64,000 bases of DNA, from contig NC_088306.1 in the NCBI RefSeq assembly GCF_032854445.1, forward strand, positions 23,405,764 to 23,469,763, read 5' to 3'. This document shows, one piece after another, positions 35,011 through 48,410 of this stretch. Made by a program: the position numbers and the translations under genes. How positions within the stretch are numbered: the stretch's first letter is position 1; each line of letters begins with the position of its first letter. This stretch comes from Liolophura sinensis. Lineage: Eukaryota > Mollusca > Polyplacophora > Chitonida > Chitonidae. The notes under the pieces were generated by a model. It was not told the DNA's origin. It searched no databases and saw only the letters and a list, made by a program, of their open reading frames with translations.

Positions 35011-35208
35011 GAGAGGCACAGTGACCAGGAGTTCAAGTCCAGCTCATGCTGGCTTCCTTTCCGGCCTTACATAGGAAGGTCTGCCTGTGGATGGTCATGT
35101 GCTAACCTGGCTGTGCCCAGTTTCCTCCCCCATATTGTTAGCCACCATTGCATGGGTGAAATATTCTTGAGTATGGAGTTAAACACCAATCAAATAAATA
35201 AATAAATA
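35011..35208 (+). mobile_element. SINE-1, partly truncated
   Basis: B box GGAGTTCAAGTCCAGCTCAT, body and AATAAATAAAT tail. Confidence 0.8.
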
Positions 35209-35744
35209 TAAATGGTTTAATTTGCCCAAGAGGCGTTTTCAGGTCACACAAAGTATAGACAGGAATTATGACCTTAACAGTACCATAGTCAAACCTTACA
35301 TATTCAGCGGTGCATTTCCGCCATAATTACATGCACATAAATGCAGGCGTTACATCCAATACCGGTCAGTTTAATGTTAAACATGTGAATTACTGGATGG
35401 CATTTACAATGTACATGTGGATGCGTGCCCCAGCTTCCTTCCATGTAATTAGAAATGGAAGGACAGCAATCTGACTGGAAAATTAATGCCTATCATTGCT
35501 TGGAAAATTACACACTACTGGCTCCATGCATGGCTTTATAGGCGGCTGCTGGGACAAAGAAATTCTTTATCATTACAAACATCTATTAATATATTTCCGC
35601 CCACAGATCATGCGCTGTGTTTAACACAGTGGTCAGTGTGACTCTGAGATGTGTAGGCCTATAAAAGGGAACGCTGGAGCTGTTAGAGGATATTCAGGTG
35701 GAACAGATCTAAAATGAACCCATGTTGCCATGGTGTTGCTGGTG

Positions 35745-36465
35745 GAAGAGAGAAATAAGAATCGGGTGGAAAAGAGAAATAAGAAACTGGCAGCAGGCAG
35801 AAATAAGAACCTGGACGAAGACAAAAATAAGAAACTGGGCCCGTATTTATCTAGCAACTTAAGACTAAAGTCATAAATTGCAAGTGCTTAAAAAGTCAAA
35901 CTGAGAACAGGAAAGAACTCAAATTGTGGTTGGTACATAGCTCAGTAGTATAGAATCAGTGTATACATTTGAAACTTTCCAGAGCAAAACATTTTCTTTG
36001 CAGCTGTGTTAGAATTTTTGACCTAAGTCTTAAGATGTTTGATAAATACAGGGTCTATTTGACAAGAGAGAAATAAGAAGCTGGGTGACAAGAGAGAAAT
36101 AGGAGCCTGGTGGAAGACAGAAATAAGAACCTTGGGGAAGAGAAAAAGAACCTGGGGAGAGAGAGTCTGGTGGAAGAGAGAAATAAGAACCGGCATGGTA
36201 GAAGAGTGAAATAAGAACCTGGTGGAAGACAGAAATAAGAACCTGGTGGAAGAGAGAAATAAGAACCTGGTGGAAGACAGAAAAAAGAACCTGGGGAAGA
36301 GAGAGCCTGATGGAAGAGAGAAATAAGAACCTTATGAAAGAGCGAAATAAGAACCTGGGTGACAAGAGAGAAATAAGAACCTGGGAGACAAGAGAGAAAT
36401 AAGAACCTGGGTGACAAGAGATAAATAAGAACTTGGGGGAAGAGAGAAATAAGAAACTGGTGCTA
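35745..36465. repeat. 24-bp minisatellite interrupted by MITE-3
   Basis: Units of GAAGAGAGAAATAAGAACCT plus GGTG, purine-only on the plus strand. Units occur on both sides of the element at 35837-36054. Confidence 0.92.
35837..36054. mobile_element. MITE-3 inserted in a minisatellite
   Basis: The ends pair: GGCCCGTATTTATCTAGCAA with CTTAAGACTAAAGTC, against the complement of the right end, ACCCTGTATTTATCAAACAT with CTTAAGACTTAGGTC. The flanks on both sides are the same GAGAAATAAGAA minisatellite. Confidence 0.7.
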
Positions 36466-37425
36466 AATGCAAACAAAAATTAAGCTACTGGAAGACACCT
36501 AGACTAAGAAATGTATATTGCGGATGACTGAAATTCAATGTTTCTGAATCTCATTTCAGAAAATGTGTTGACTCAGCTTCATTCTGGTCATCATTCTGAA
36601 AGTTCAGGGATGTAATACACCATCTTTTCATTAAAAATTGTCTGAAGTTTTCTCACTGTAGGAGAAAAACTGCTGGAATAGCTGCTGGAATATGCACCCA
36701 GCACAGGGCATTTGGCCAAGAAGTCAAATATCCCATCTGTTTAAGCTTAGGCTGGACAGTCCATTTGGCTGGAGTTTACACTAGAGACTTGGTGAATGAT
36801 GACCACAAATATGCCTTTAAATCAAGCTCAAATTCCCATCCATTAAGAAAGAATGAACACTCTTAACACTACAAACTAAATTTGGTCAGAAAGCATTTGA
36901 CCCCGATGACCTTAAAAAGTCACAAGGTCACATGGCTGGAATGTCATCAAAGACTATGGTCACTGACTGTTTTATGACGATTGGTCTAGGGTTTCCATGA
37001 ACATGGTTATAGCCTTGGGGGTTTCCTACTTCAAAAGCAAATGGTCTATACCATAGTTTATCTTAAGAATTTCACATGGATCACATGGATGAGATTAAAG
37101 GATGGAATTTTCCAAATGGAGGGATGGTGCTATTTGGTGCTTGACATATGTATATCAAATTACACAGAAATGTGCAGACACAGAACCTATTTCAAGGCAT
37201 ATTAATGTCAGGGTAGCAAACCTCATTACTTTATATTTGGGGGCAGGGAGCAAAATGTCACACAGCAAGGCTTGGAAATAATCAGTTCTTAATTCTATTG
37301 GAGCACAAACATTTTAGAAAAGGGATTACATGTTCAAACAAACTGCTGGTACTTTCATAAGGAACATAGTTTAAAAATATAAGACAAAAAAGCCCTCATT
37401 GGCATCTACATTCTTATAGTTCACT

Positions 37426-37604
37426 TCAGTTTTGAGGGTACTGTTCTCTCCAAAGAAATACCAGGTCATTTTCTACATTCCTGTTTTTCAACAGCAATTT
37501 CCATCCATATTGTTCTCTTTTAGATAATATCCCATAGTATAAATCAAGAGCATATTTGTTTTTCTTCTTATATATGTCACCTACGTGTACAATAGAACCA
37601 GCAA
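37426..37604 (-). CDS. Possible second and terminal exon of the 39-kb gene
   Basis: The minus strand enters after ATATAACAG in phase 1, matching the donor phase at 39032, and reads AGSIVHVGDIYKKKNKYALD, then LYYGILSKREQYGWKL, ending LWREQYPQN and a stop. Joined to the 39-kb exon it would give a basic protein of about 153 residues. The polypyrimidine tract is poor, and the phase match has a one-in-three chance of being accidental. No family is recognised. Confidence 0.28.
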
Positions 37605-38887
37605 CTGTTATATGTATGTACCTGTATATGTATATATGCATTTATACTTACAGTATTTATACATGTGTCTATGTCACTCAAATGCAACTGAAAAATCATT
37701 TTAATGATGAAATAATTTTCTCATTCAAAATTATATAAATAAATATCAATACAAACTGTGTAACAATAATTCACAATCTAAACCTGTCCTGTCTACTAGA
37801 GGAGATAGTATTAACAATACAACAAAAATATCACGATTTTTAAAATACAAAGGAGACATGTGTTACATTAAAATATTCACCAACTCTTCCCCATGTCTCT
37901 CAGATCTCTTTAAGGAGGCCAGCAAATTAAACTGTGTCAAAATTACCTCACAAAAATGTGTTTTGTCCATGGAAATGCCAAGTTCAAGGCAACTAAAACA
38001 ATACCCTTAAAATGTCAATGGCAAAAATTGAGCCATTGTTTTCCATCCATTAACCCATATTCTCTGGTACTAACCCAAATTGCTTGCATTCTTCAGCAAA
38101 TTATAGTAAACAACCATTGAGCTGTTTACTGGATGACCAAACCACCAACTGTGTTGGCTGACATGCGACTGTTTTAAGAAGGAAGCAAGAGTTTATTTAT
38201 TGAAATAAAAATATCATATATAGGAATGAGCACACATGTTTAAATAGATACAACTGGCGGATATACGCATAACCAAGTAAGTTTTAAGACTTCAGCGCAA
38301 AAGAATGGAACACATGCTGCTGTGTTATATCTGAATACTGAATACAAGTACTGATATACCGGGGAAAGAAAATAAATCTATAAACATAAAAACAACAGTG
38401 TATAAAGTACATACATGTGCATGTCAGACTTGACAGATGTATAATTGGTAAATACTATTTTATGACACAGGTCAATATTTTTAGTTTAAGCCTTTAATAG
38501 GTAACATCTGAAGAGTGAGTAAACCCATGTGTCTAATACATGAAGATTTATTTGTTGTTGTTGTTGCTGGTTTTTTCCAGTAAACATAAGAAGTGCGCTT
38601 AAATTTTCATACCATCATCTAACCTGCCTATTTCTTACATAGAAACCTTATACCTGCAGAAACATACCCTACTGGAACAGTCTTTTATAACTTTGCATAT
38701 ACAAAATACATTGTCGAAGGAAAACAAAGGAATAAAGTATTACTTGAGTACAAAAACTCGCATTAAGTATATGCGATCTTACCTTACAAAGAAACTTCAA
38801 AACATTTTTCTAAGATCATGTTAAATAGAACTCTCAGAATTAGATAAAATGAGTACCTGTAAGATAACCATGTTGGAAATTTTAGCT

Positions 38888-38889
38888 TG

Positions 38890-38959
<70 letters not shown>
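38888..38959. repeat. (CA)n microsatellite
   Basis: About 30 CA units with one interruption, about 70 bases from the exon donor at 39032. Confidence 0.95.
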
Positions 38960-39031
38960 TATATATATACACATACATATTTTCAGTGTTTTGATTTCTA
39001 TTTAGTGTTTGTTGTTCATTTTTTTACATAC

Positions 39032-39314
39032 GTGTTGGCGCCTCACCTTCCAATTCTCTTCCTGCTGATTTCCAGATTCGTTTTGGAGCCGGTTTGGTAG
39101 ACTCTTCTAGTCTATTCAAGCGTGCTTCAAGTTCCAAAATTTGCCTGTCTTTTACAGCCAGCTTTCCATCAAATTCTCCCTGTTTTCTCACAAACTTTTC
39201 CGTAACAGCATGATCAATGGTATCATTCATGTACTTTCGTCCCTTCGGAGACTGAAGAACATTAAACACCTCCTCCCTGATGTCTATCGGCTTTGGTGCG
39301 GTTTTCTTAGGCAT
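39032..39314 (-). CDS. First exon of an unidentified lysine-rich, coiled-coil protein
   Basis: It opens with ATG in a good context (GCC before ATG) and encodes 94 residues: a basic N-terminus (MPKKTAPKPIDIREEV), a helical middle, a heptad-like coiled coil (VKDRQILELEARLNRLEE, about residues 54-71) and a Lys/Arg/Glu-rich end. It closes at a consensus donor, AC|GTATGT, in phase 1. Composition and GC content differ from the flanking AT-rich DNA. The layout resembles the N-terminus of retroelement ORF1/gag-type proteins as well as small nuclear proteins; I cannot choose between them. The phase would also permit splicing to the SDR exon 2 as an alternative 5' end, but the 27.8-kb start exon is the better candidate. 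Confidence 0.5.
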
Positions 39315-41860
39315 GGCGTTGTTATTAAAACTATAAGCACAGGTTTTCGAGTTGTAAACACATATAGAAAACTCACTGGAAACCCATGCTTTACAGCTAC
39401 AACTAACAGCAATCTTTCTTTAGTCAGAAAACCATCTCCAATCTCTTTGCACTACACTTCGCAAAAATACCACCATAAACTCCCAAGGAAATGTCACTCC
39501 AAGCAAGATCAGAAATTAAAGTTTCATAAACTGCATCTAAACAACACATCTACTTTCATGTGTAGATGTAAGTCTGTTTTCACAACATCCTCTTTAGACT
39601 ATCAATAGAGCACTGTACTCCCCAGTGTACAGTATATAGCTAATGAACAGCTTAAATCAGCACCAAATGATTATTAGGTACATATAATGTATTCCTCATG
39701 AATATAAACAAGAAGGTTCCTGATTTTCACTGATTAATAAATTAACTTGTATCCGTTCTAGATTAACAATCGAGCTATTGACAAATTCCTCTCTTTTTCC
39801 ATGAGCCCTAAAGACTGAATATTATATTTGTGTCCGGAAATGCCCCGTTCTTATAAAGAAATATGTCATGCATATCCTTGAATAGAATGATCACATCTTG
39901 TAGTTAAAGGTGAATATTTATTCCAGTTTTTAGATATAAGAGAATTTGGTTTGGTTTTTGTTGAATTTAACATTCTTTCTGACATTTGATAAAGGTGTCT
40001 TCCTGTAGAAAACTGTTTGGTCCCATTGCTGCCTTATTCATGGTAATGCTGACACCATCGACATCATCTTGGACACCATCAACATCATCTTGGACACCAT
40101 CAAAATCATCTTGGGACAGCAGACAAACACCCATCCAGTACATGTAACTCGCATGTTGGTAGAGGCTTCTTTATTTATTGTATTTTACCTTGAGCTTACC
40201 GCTTGATTTTCAAGACATACAGTTTTGTGTGATTTTGATTTATTCACATTTGAATAAATCTGTCATACCTAAAATTCAGCTAGGGTTAACCATAGCTTGG
40301 ACTTGCCTATCTCTCACAACAGCCAATCAGAATCAATTTAGTATTCCTTTTAGAGTCTTTTGTGAAGTTTGGTTAACTTCTTATCAGAAAAACTTAAATA
40401 TCTGCTTCTAAAACCTCATGTGAATGCCTTTACATGCTTCCGAAAGGGCAATTTTACATGTTAGACTCTACATGGAGGAAACTGGAGTGGCCGTAATAAA
40501 CCACCGATCTTTGACGAATTACTGATGATCTATACAATACATACAGATACATGTTATACTGGTGGAAGGCAAGTGGTCAGGTATGGACAAATATGTGAAC
40601 TTCATGCAAGATCACACAAAACAGCACTGTTTTCTCCTTACAGCAACCAAGGCCCAGAATAATAAAAGCACTGGATTTTAAGAACCAAGAAATCACCAAG
40701 ATTACCAAATTGATGATTAGGACTTCTGCTGCGATCATGTGGTTAAATTTTGGTATTATCCAGGTGACTGCTACAAAATGAATGAATGATTATCGCACAT
40801 ATTCCAAAATATTTCTCAAACAAACCTTCGTCTTCATTTTCAGTGCAACATGCCAAAATAAAAATTACGCCATTTCATTTCTTTTTCTTCAATCGATCTT
40901 TTACAATTTATGAACAGAAATATTTTCTTCGTACCCTTACTATGAAGGGTGATGAAAGTGTATATAAAAACAGACATTGATGTATACCTGTGTACATTGT
41001 AAGTAAACATTTGTAAATCCAATATTTGTAAATAGTTTGAAAATTGTTTAGACTATGCCTTAATATATCTAATGCTTTACTGAGTATATAAAAAAAAATA
41101 TCCGCGCACAGATAACATGTTGTTGTTGACACATAAATCACACAAACAGGGGTACTGTTGAAATAGGGGTGCATGTGGGGGCAGTGCTTATTATACACGT
41201 AGAGCTACACCTGGCATCAAAGGTTGGCTTTATGTAGGCCTACCACATTATGATTATTTTGTCAAGCGTATACCACCGTCTTCGTGACACCGTGGGTTAT
41301 CAGAGAGAGAGAGAGAAAAAAACTGTTGTTCAGATTGGGTTATGAATCAGAGTTCATGATACCATTACTGACATGATTGACAACATCGTAGGTGTAATTA
41401 CATGAGCTGTATCGCCAGGTATTTGGAACACAGGCTGGATTCAAAATAGCCCACACAAAAATGTACATAACACCTAGAGAGAATAAGATAGGAAATGCAT
41501 TAATTAACACAGATACACATAAACATTTTTTATACTCCAACAGTCACATCAATGATAACTAGTCTCATGCGTTTATAACGTTTACTCTATACTTGATATT
41601 TTTTCTTTAAAAATAATTGTACTTTATTTGCCAATATATATTGCTTATCTTGTACAATAGAGGACTACTGCTAAATTCACTCAATAAAAGCCAACATATA
41701 GCTATGCTGTATTTTTCACCCAGTATTTCACAATAAATAACGAGATATTTTTAAAAAAAATAATACTTGAACTGAACTTCGTTTTAATTTGATTTATTTC
41801 TGGTATTTTTTTTTCAGTACCATGCTGACCCTTCCCTTCTTTGATGCATCTAACACATTT
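39315..41860. other. Flank of the 39-kb exon, no further gene seen
   Basis: A TATATA lies near 39635 on the minus strand, at a plausible promoter distance from the exon. A GACACCATCAACATCATCTTG motif is repeated three times at 40051-40115. The remainder is unremarkable. Confidence 0.4.
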
Positions 41861-42107
41861 ACTTATTTGATTAGTGTTTTATTCCTTGCTCAAGAATTTT
41901 TCACTTTTAAGAGTACGGCCAGAAATGTGGTGGGCGAAAATCCATGACCATCTGCAGGATGCTGTCACCATTTTCCCATGTACGACTAGCATGACTAGCT
42001 ACATTCTAGCATGAGGTGAACTTACACTCACAGCGATCACATTGGTGAGAACTTCTGGTTCACTGTGCTGCGCTAGCAGGCTAACCACTCAGCCACGGAG
42101 ACCCCCA
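41861..42107 (-). mobile_element. SINE-1, full length, diverged
   Basis: It runs from the TTTGATTAGTGTTTTAT tail to GCCACGGAGACCCCC at the tRNA head. Confidence 0.82.
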
Positions 42108-42990
42108 TCTGACACATACCAGCTAACATATGACTGTTTACATGTATTATGACAAAAATCTGCACTTAAACATATACCACCAGCATGGACTACTTCCTGG
42201 GTTGCTTTAATTAGTCCAAACACTTGGTGTTTCCGCCCTTTAGGCACCAGCACTTCAAATACAATGGGTGTGGGGTGAGACCCCCTGACCCGATCTCTTA
42301 TAAAATCACAATGTAACGACCTGACCCACAGAATGACCAAGAATGTCAGCTATAAACCTTACAAGTACAATTACACGTACATATAAACATGTATGGTATG
42401 ATCAACTGCTAACCTCATCCCGAGAAAATATCTTAAAAGGGTAATTACCCAAAATAAATTTTCTATCCAACTGTATACAAATGTGTGAGGATGAGGGAAA
42501 GAAATAAGACAAATGAACAAACCGTTCTTAAAAGGTTTGCTGACATAATCATGCTACTCTCCATGTGAAAGAAAAGCATAGTGAAGAAATTATATTTAAT
42601 TCTATTCAGTAATATTAAAACATAAATGATGCAAAAAAAAAATTGGCTTCAGCAGAATGTCTTGCAGTATGCCACTTGTTCCACTTTCACTGAAAATTCT
42701 TAACTGAATTACAATACAATTAACTTATCAGTACACATCATAATTACTTTAATGGAATTTTAATTAAATATTTACCTAAGGCTACATCATGCATTAATAA
42801 ATAGATCATTTTTTTTTTCAATTAAATAATTTGTAATTAAATAAAAAAAAATGTTCGCAAAAGAACTAATGCAGCATTAAATACAAGAATCAAGGGATCT
42901 TGCATTACCCGCTTCTACCAAGATTGTATCACTGATACAATGGTTATGCACATCATACGTATTAATACACACTGCTTTAATAATACAGTA

Positions 42991-43155
42991 CGTGGGAAGG
43001 TTCACCAGCAGCCTAAGGATGGTTGTGGATTCCCCCCTACCAAGCCCCCCTCCCCCCCGGGTCTCCTCCCACCATCATGCTCGCCGGCATCGTATAAGTG
43101 ATATATTCTTGAAATATTCTTGTTTTACGGTGTAAAACACCTATCAAATAAATAA
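42991..43155 (+). mobile_element. SINE-1, 5'-truncated, with internal duplication near the tail
   Basis: The body includes a C-rich expansion, and the ATATTCTTGAAATATTCTTG block is doubled before the CAAATAAATAAA tail. Confidence 0.7.
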
Positions 43156-43272
43156 AGACATGAAGAAATACTTTAATGATACATACAAATTTACAATATA
43201 CTGTAGATCTTCAGCCTCTCATATGTTAACAGTTGGGTTTTGATCTTATAGGTTTCACAGAGCGTTTTCCCC

Positions 43273-43382
<110 letters not shown>

Positions 43383-43849
43383 TTTAAGTATATAAAGACA
43401 AGATATATACTTTAAGTAAACAAAGACAAGTGTACTGTATAGGTGCACATGTATAGAATAATACAGGTAAATATATACACAAATACAAGTGTACACACAC
43501 CTGTACACAATGTAACTACACACTATTTGAGTTATTCACTCCGACAGCAAAGGAAAAAAGTGTCTTGACCTAGTGTAACAACTTATAATCCATTGATAAA
43601 ATCACAATGTTCACTGAAGCATGTGCTCATGGGGGGAGGCCAGAAGGTAGGCCAATTTTTTTTTTTGTGGGTCAGTGGTATTCAGGGAACATTAAGGTAT
43701 GTGCCCTTAACAAAGGCTTGTCAATGAACTAGTTTATACAGTACTGCAATCTCAGAATGTTAGGACCAAACCATTACAAAGCACTTTTAAACAGGACCAT
43801 GACAGCCTAAATGTGTCAACTATAAAGAATGTTTTGCCCTATATACCCT

Positions 43850-44048
43850 AAATTTCGTCCACGACTAACTTGCCCATTTTTCCTGATTCTCAGAGGTTCA
43901 TTCATTTTAGAGCGGTGTTTTGAGCTTTGCTTGGAACATGGTATTCTACTGGAAAATCTACCTTTCAGCACCAAAAATAATATGTTGATATTTATTTGTC
44001 TCTAATGATGTACTTCTGTGGATGACATTTTAGGTCATTTTGGGTAAA
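43850..44048. mobile_element. MITE-2 copy
   Basis: CTTGCCCATTTTTCCTGATT and TTTCAGCACCAAAAATAATA are shared with the copy at 19425. Confidence 0.6.
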
Positions 44049-44935
44049 TGTAATAATACTTATTTCACAAGACAATTTTAAGTACTGTACTTCTTCTAAA
44101 GTTTGGTAATTACAAATTCACTGTTAAAAATACATGTACATAATGGCTTTAAAATGAACATGTCATGCCAACACATCTGAAATTTTTCTGACAAGAAATT
44201 AACCAACCTTCACGAAAATTTCGTGGCTGTATATAAAGGCTGGTGACTTAATTAGAATCATGCAAAATGTGCTATTTTAAAAATATTAAATTTTAGGTGA
44301 GATCAATATCATTATCACACATACTGATTATTTTACACTGATATAATGAGAAAAAGTTATACAAAAAACATTCATTCCATTAGTCTGTGTTCAATGCGGA
44401 AAATCTTTTTGAAACACCTATGTTTCAAATCATATTAAAATTTAAGTACTATCTGTAGGCCACAGTTCAAAACTCAATTAGTTACAATTTCAGAAATACC
44501 CTACAGTGTGAAATCTTGTCAACAGAATTCTGCACTGTCATACTCCATGTAATGCCACATGTATAGGAGGCCTGTCAATCCCCTGGGTACGCCACATTCC
44601 TGTGGCTCGGAAAGGCGGGGGTGGGGGGGGATATACCCTATTTTTTTACAATATCTGGGACACCAGTGGTCTGCTCATTTTAACCAATATATGTAATTCT
44701 AGCAGGAATATTGATTTCTTTTTTCTCACATGGTTAGACCATCTAATGAACAACATACTCATATCTTTACTTTTCCAAAAGGCTGGTAACGAAGTGTGAT
44801 ATTCTAATGTTTGCACATATACTGAGCATGGGCATAAAATACTAAAAGCATAAATAAGCAAGTTGAGATCTAATGCTGAAAGTAATGAACTCACTTCAGC
44901 AAACCAAATGTTTGCCATTGTTCTTAGCTATAAAG

Positions 44936-45104
44936 TGCTACAATTTGTGCACATTCTTGATTTGATTTTGGAGACAAAACTACCCTGGGTAGATTCGCTA
45001 ATTTCATGGCTGTCCAAAACGTATCATTTTATATGTCCACAGAGAATAATGCCTTTGGAATATCTCTGAATAAACATCTTGCAAACATGCCAAAAAACTG
45101 AAGA
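44936..45104. mobile_element. MITE-1 copy, diverged
   Basis: GTGCACATTCTTGATTTGATTT, then GGAGACAAAACTACCCTGGG and TGCAAACATGCCAAAAAACTG resemble the MITE-1 core in inverted orientation. Confidence 0.5.
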
Positions 45105-45707
45105 GCTACTGTGCCATTTTCATTTAAACTTACGTACATACTGATCTACCAGTATGGAATTAGGAAAAATACTGGAAGTTGAGATTTGCTATCTTATTAA
45201 TTAAGACATTATGCTAATATTTTAATGATTACATACATGGGATTAACATCAGAAGATGGGAAAGCCTGGAAAGTATGGAGCATACAAATTTAAGACATTT
45301 CCATGAATTATATCCTTATATTGTCCCCACCTAAAACTTTTTACTGGCATGTACAATAAAGACATCCCAACAAGCCGATGATCTCTTATAAAGGTACACA
45401 TAACACAGACTTAAACGTGAAAGCTTCGTCTACCATCTATCAGTCTGTTTACTATGTGCTTGCTCATTGTATGTAGGCCTTTGATCACTGCTTGCACGAG
45501 CGTGCTGCTATTTTCTTCCTGTATGCACTGTCCTGTACGTGGCTGTGAACATGTATGGTGAGTGTGTGCACTTCAACATGTGGATTTAGCTTCAATTGCA
45601 TGCCCTGTATTTGTTTTCCTGCATTGTCATCTCGTGTAGACTGTGTTTGCTTCTGTCCACTGTATTTGCTGACTGTAATTAAAGGGCATCACGCCATATG
45701 TGCATAC

Positions 45708-45964
45708 TATTTATTTACCTCATTGGTGTTTTATACCGTACTCAAGAATATTTCACTTATACAATAGCAGCCAGCAACCAGAGGGGAAACTGGGCAGAAT
45801 TAACCCACGACTATCACCAGGTTGCTTGTAAACCTTCCCATGTACAGTTGGAGAGGAATCCAGCATGTGCTGGAATTGAACTCACAAGCTACCCCATTGG
45901 TGAAAGGCACAATCCTGGGTCATTGCGCTGCACTAGCATGATAACAACTACGCCACGGTGGCCC
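45708..45964 (-). mobile_element. SINE-1, full length
   Basis: The TTTATTTACCTCATTGGTGT tail through the body to GCCACGGTGGCCCC at the head. Confidence 0.85.
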
Positions 45965-46591
45965 CGTCACCATAATTAATGCATGAGTCTTTCAGTAGAA
46001 TTCTCTGTAACCTCATGTCCACAGCATCTGCCTGGGTGACGATGCCCAGCAAAGATAACACTCCATGAACATTTCATCTGAATATGCAATGGTATTCCCC
46101 ACGATTCAGGACTAGCTTGGACATAAAGGCATGCAATTCAACCTGTGATATCCAGTGCCCATCCCGAATCCCCAGAACTGCATTAAACGGTTAAGGACCA
46201 GGAGAGGCTGCTTTAACCATGGGCAAAGTCATTAGCATAGATATTGGCTCTTTCGTGTACCAAATAGTTACAAGTACATCAATAAATGGCCTGCAATTCA
46301 AACTGAGAGTCAAACAAGGGGCAAAGAACAGAACAATCAGTGACAGTCTGCTTCAGGACAACAGCCCATTAATCCTTGGCTATACTTTGATGTGATGCGT
46401 GTCTTCAAAAGGAAATCATAAATCTCAGATAAGCTTATGTCCTAGATACATGTTTCCATAAAGAACACAATGAGACTAATTTACTCGTGTGCCTTCTGAC
46501 CTTTAACCTTGGCACTTTTTAATGAATCTAGTCAAGAGAATACTTGGATATGGAATGATGGAGTCTTAAAAGGGAAACAACTACTGTGCGG

Positions 46592-46745
46592 TGCTCCTTC
46601 AACCTTTTTGCATGTTGGCAAGGTGTTTATTTAAGCATATTCTTTAGGCATTTTTGTGTGTTGACTGATAAAATTATACTTTTTTGTGAAGCCCTGAAAC
46701 TGGACAATCCAACCAATGTAGCTTTGTTTCTGAAATCAAACTAGG
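46592..46745. mobile_element. MITE-1, left part
   Basis: CCTTCAACCTTTTTGCATGT to AATGTAGCTTTGTTTCTGAA. The matching right end (AATGTGCATAAATTACACTG to AAAGATTGAGAAATT) is found 1.2 kb away at 47936-47997, so the element may have been split by an insertion. Confidence 0.55.
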
Positions 46746-48096
46746 CCCCAAGGACTGTTAGATGGATCTATTGCTCTTCTTATAGTTCTATTTTTCTTGT
46801 AACTAATGACCAGTTGTCTTCTAGTACAATTCATTGGTCTTCTCCACCCACAAAGGGTCTATCAGTTATTCTGTCTGTAATGAAGGACCCTGCCCCACCT
46901 CATTATGACATGACTTTAAAGAGCATGCATTGCACCAGAACGTAATATTACGATAGACTGTAAGATTGTAGACTTTTTGTCGAAATTTTTTTTTGCAACT
47001 AAGATGTTACCATTTCTATTTGTTCCGTTGGTGTGAGCATGAAAATCTTCATTATTTGTACCGCTGCTGTATATGGAAGCTGATCCAGGCAAGATAACTT
47101 AATTCATGTTTTGGCCCTTACATTGTATAGTTGTGTCTCAACAGTACAAATATGGCAAGGACACATAAAATACATGTACAATCTGTCAATGCGATCGGTG
47201 ATTTTCTTTTACCTGTCGAAACATTTCTGTATACACGAACAACTGCCATTTTGGGATCAAAACATGCTACACTTGATATGCTAAATCCAAATGTAGGCCT
47301 ACATTAGAAGACAAAAATGTATTATTTGTGCTTTATTTATTGACGGTATATAATATAAATCTAAAGTGTTTCTGAACACTATCTGTTCTCGTGATCGTTG
47401 TATTTCATTGCATTAGCTTCTCTCCTCAGAAACCACCGATACATAGACACGTTGGACACTGGACCCTCAATGACACTTTAACACAGCACACGTAACTGAC
47501 GACTGGTTTAGAGTTAAAACCATACATTAATTTGGAGCGATATTTAATGCAGTGCAGTAGCAGAACTTGCCCAAATAACCATTTCTGTTTTTTTATCCCT
47601 TGCTACATCTTCTTCACGGCAAACACTAGAGAATGTCACAGACACAAATATCCAGAAGACATTCTCCACGACAGTACACAAGCCCTTACTATAACTTTTG
47701 GTTCTGAAACAAACACGTCATGGGGAGAGTCAGGCACGTAAACTGCTTTGGAGATCTACTTTCGATTTCCACTGGGCACTTTGCTTGAAATCTCGCACGT
47801 ACGCTATAACCATAGCTAATATTTGACCATAACACACAGTCTGTTTCGTACTTGGGTGAAACTACTTCTGGCAATTTTTCTTCACATTTTTTCATGCCTC
47901 TATAATAGTCTTCTCACCTCTAGATCCATAATTAAAAATGTGCATAAATTACACTGAAAGTTGCTCCTCTATATGCAAAAAGATTGAGAAATTTGGGTAA
48001 TCTGAGATAAGGTTACCTGTACATCCTGGATATGCATAAATAAATCATAGTTCGGATCTTTAATATAAATCTATAAACATGGACACATGAACAGGG

Positions 48097-48410
48097 TTTA
48101 TTTATTTATTTGTTTGAAACGTAAAACACCAGTCAAATAAATTTATTTGATTGATGTTTTACGCCGTACTCAACTAAGTAAATAAGTGTATATTTCACTT
48201 ATATTATGGTGGCCAGCATTATGGTGGGAGGAAAACCAGCAGAGCCCCCAGGAGAAACCCACGACCATCCACATGATGCTGGCAGACCTTCACATGTACA
48301 CCCACAGAGGAAGCTAGCAATAGCAGTAGATTTGAACTCACACCGACCGCACTGGTAAGGGGCTCCAGGGTCATTACCCCACGCTGGCATGCTAACCACC
48401 CCGGCCATAT
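48097..48410 (-). mobile_element. SINE-1, full length, with a second inverted tail
   Basis: A short plus-oriented tail (GTAAAACACCAGTCAAATAAA) abuts the tail of a minus-oriented full element. Two insertions met tail to tail. Confidence 0.78.

Larger units (their letters stand above)
28103..37425. other. Intergenic region upstream of the SDR gene
   Basis: No coding exon found. Apart from the SINEs, MITE-2 and the 24-bp minisatellite listed separately, it is plain AT-rich sequence. 31713-34300 holds nothing I recognise besides a SINE tail trace near 33297 and a C-rich tract at 34110-34170. Confidence 0.55.

Noticed and set aside
36030-36476. Minus-strand open frames of FLFLSS repeats
   Set aside because: Product of the 24-bp minisatellite, whose period is divisible by three.
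38784-38978. Minus-strand CVCVCV open frame
   Set aside because: Translation of the (CA)n microsatellite.
39141-39608. 155-codon plus-strand open frame
   Set aside because: It overlaps antisense to the 39-kb exon; its composition is not protein-like and no splice or promoter evidence supports it.
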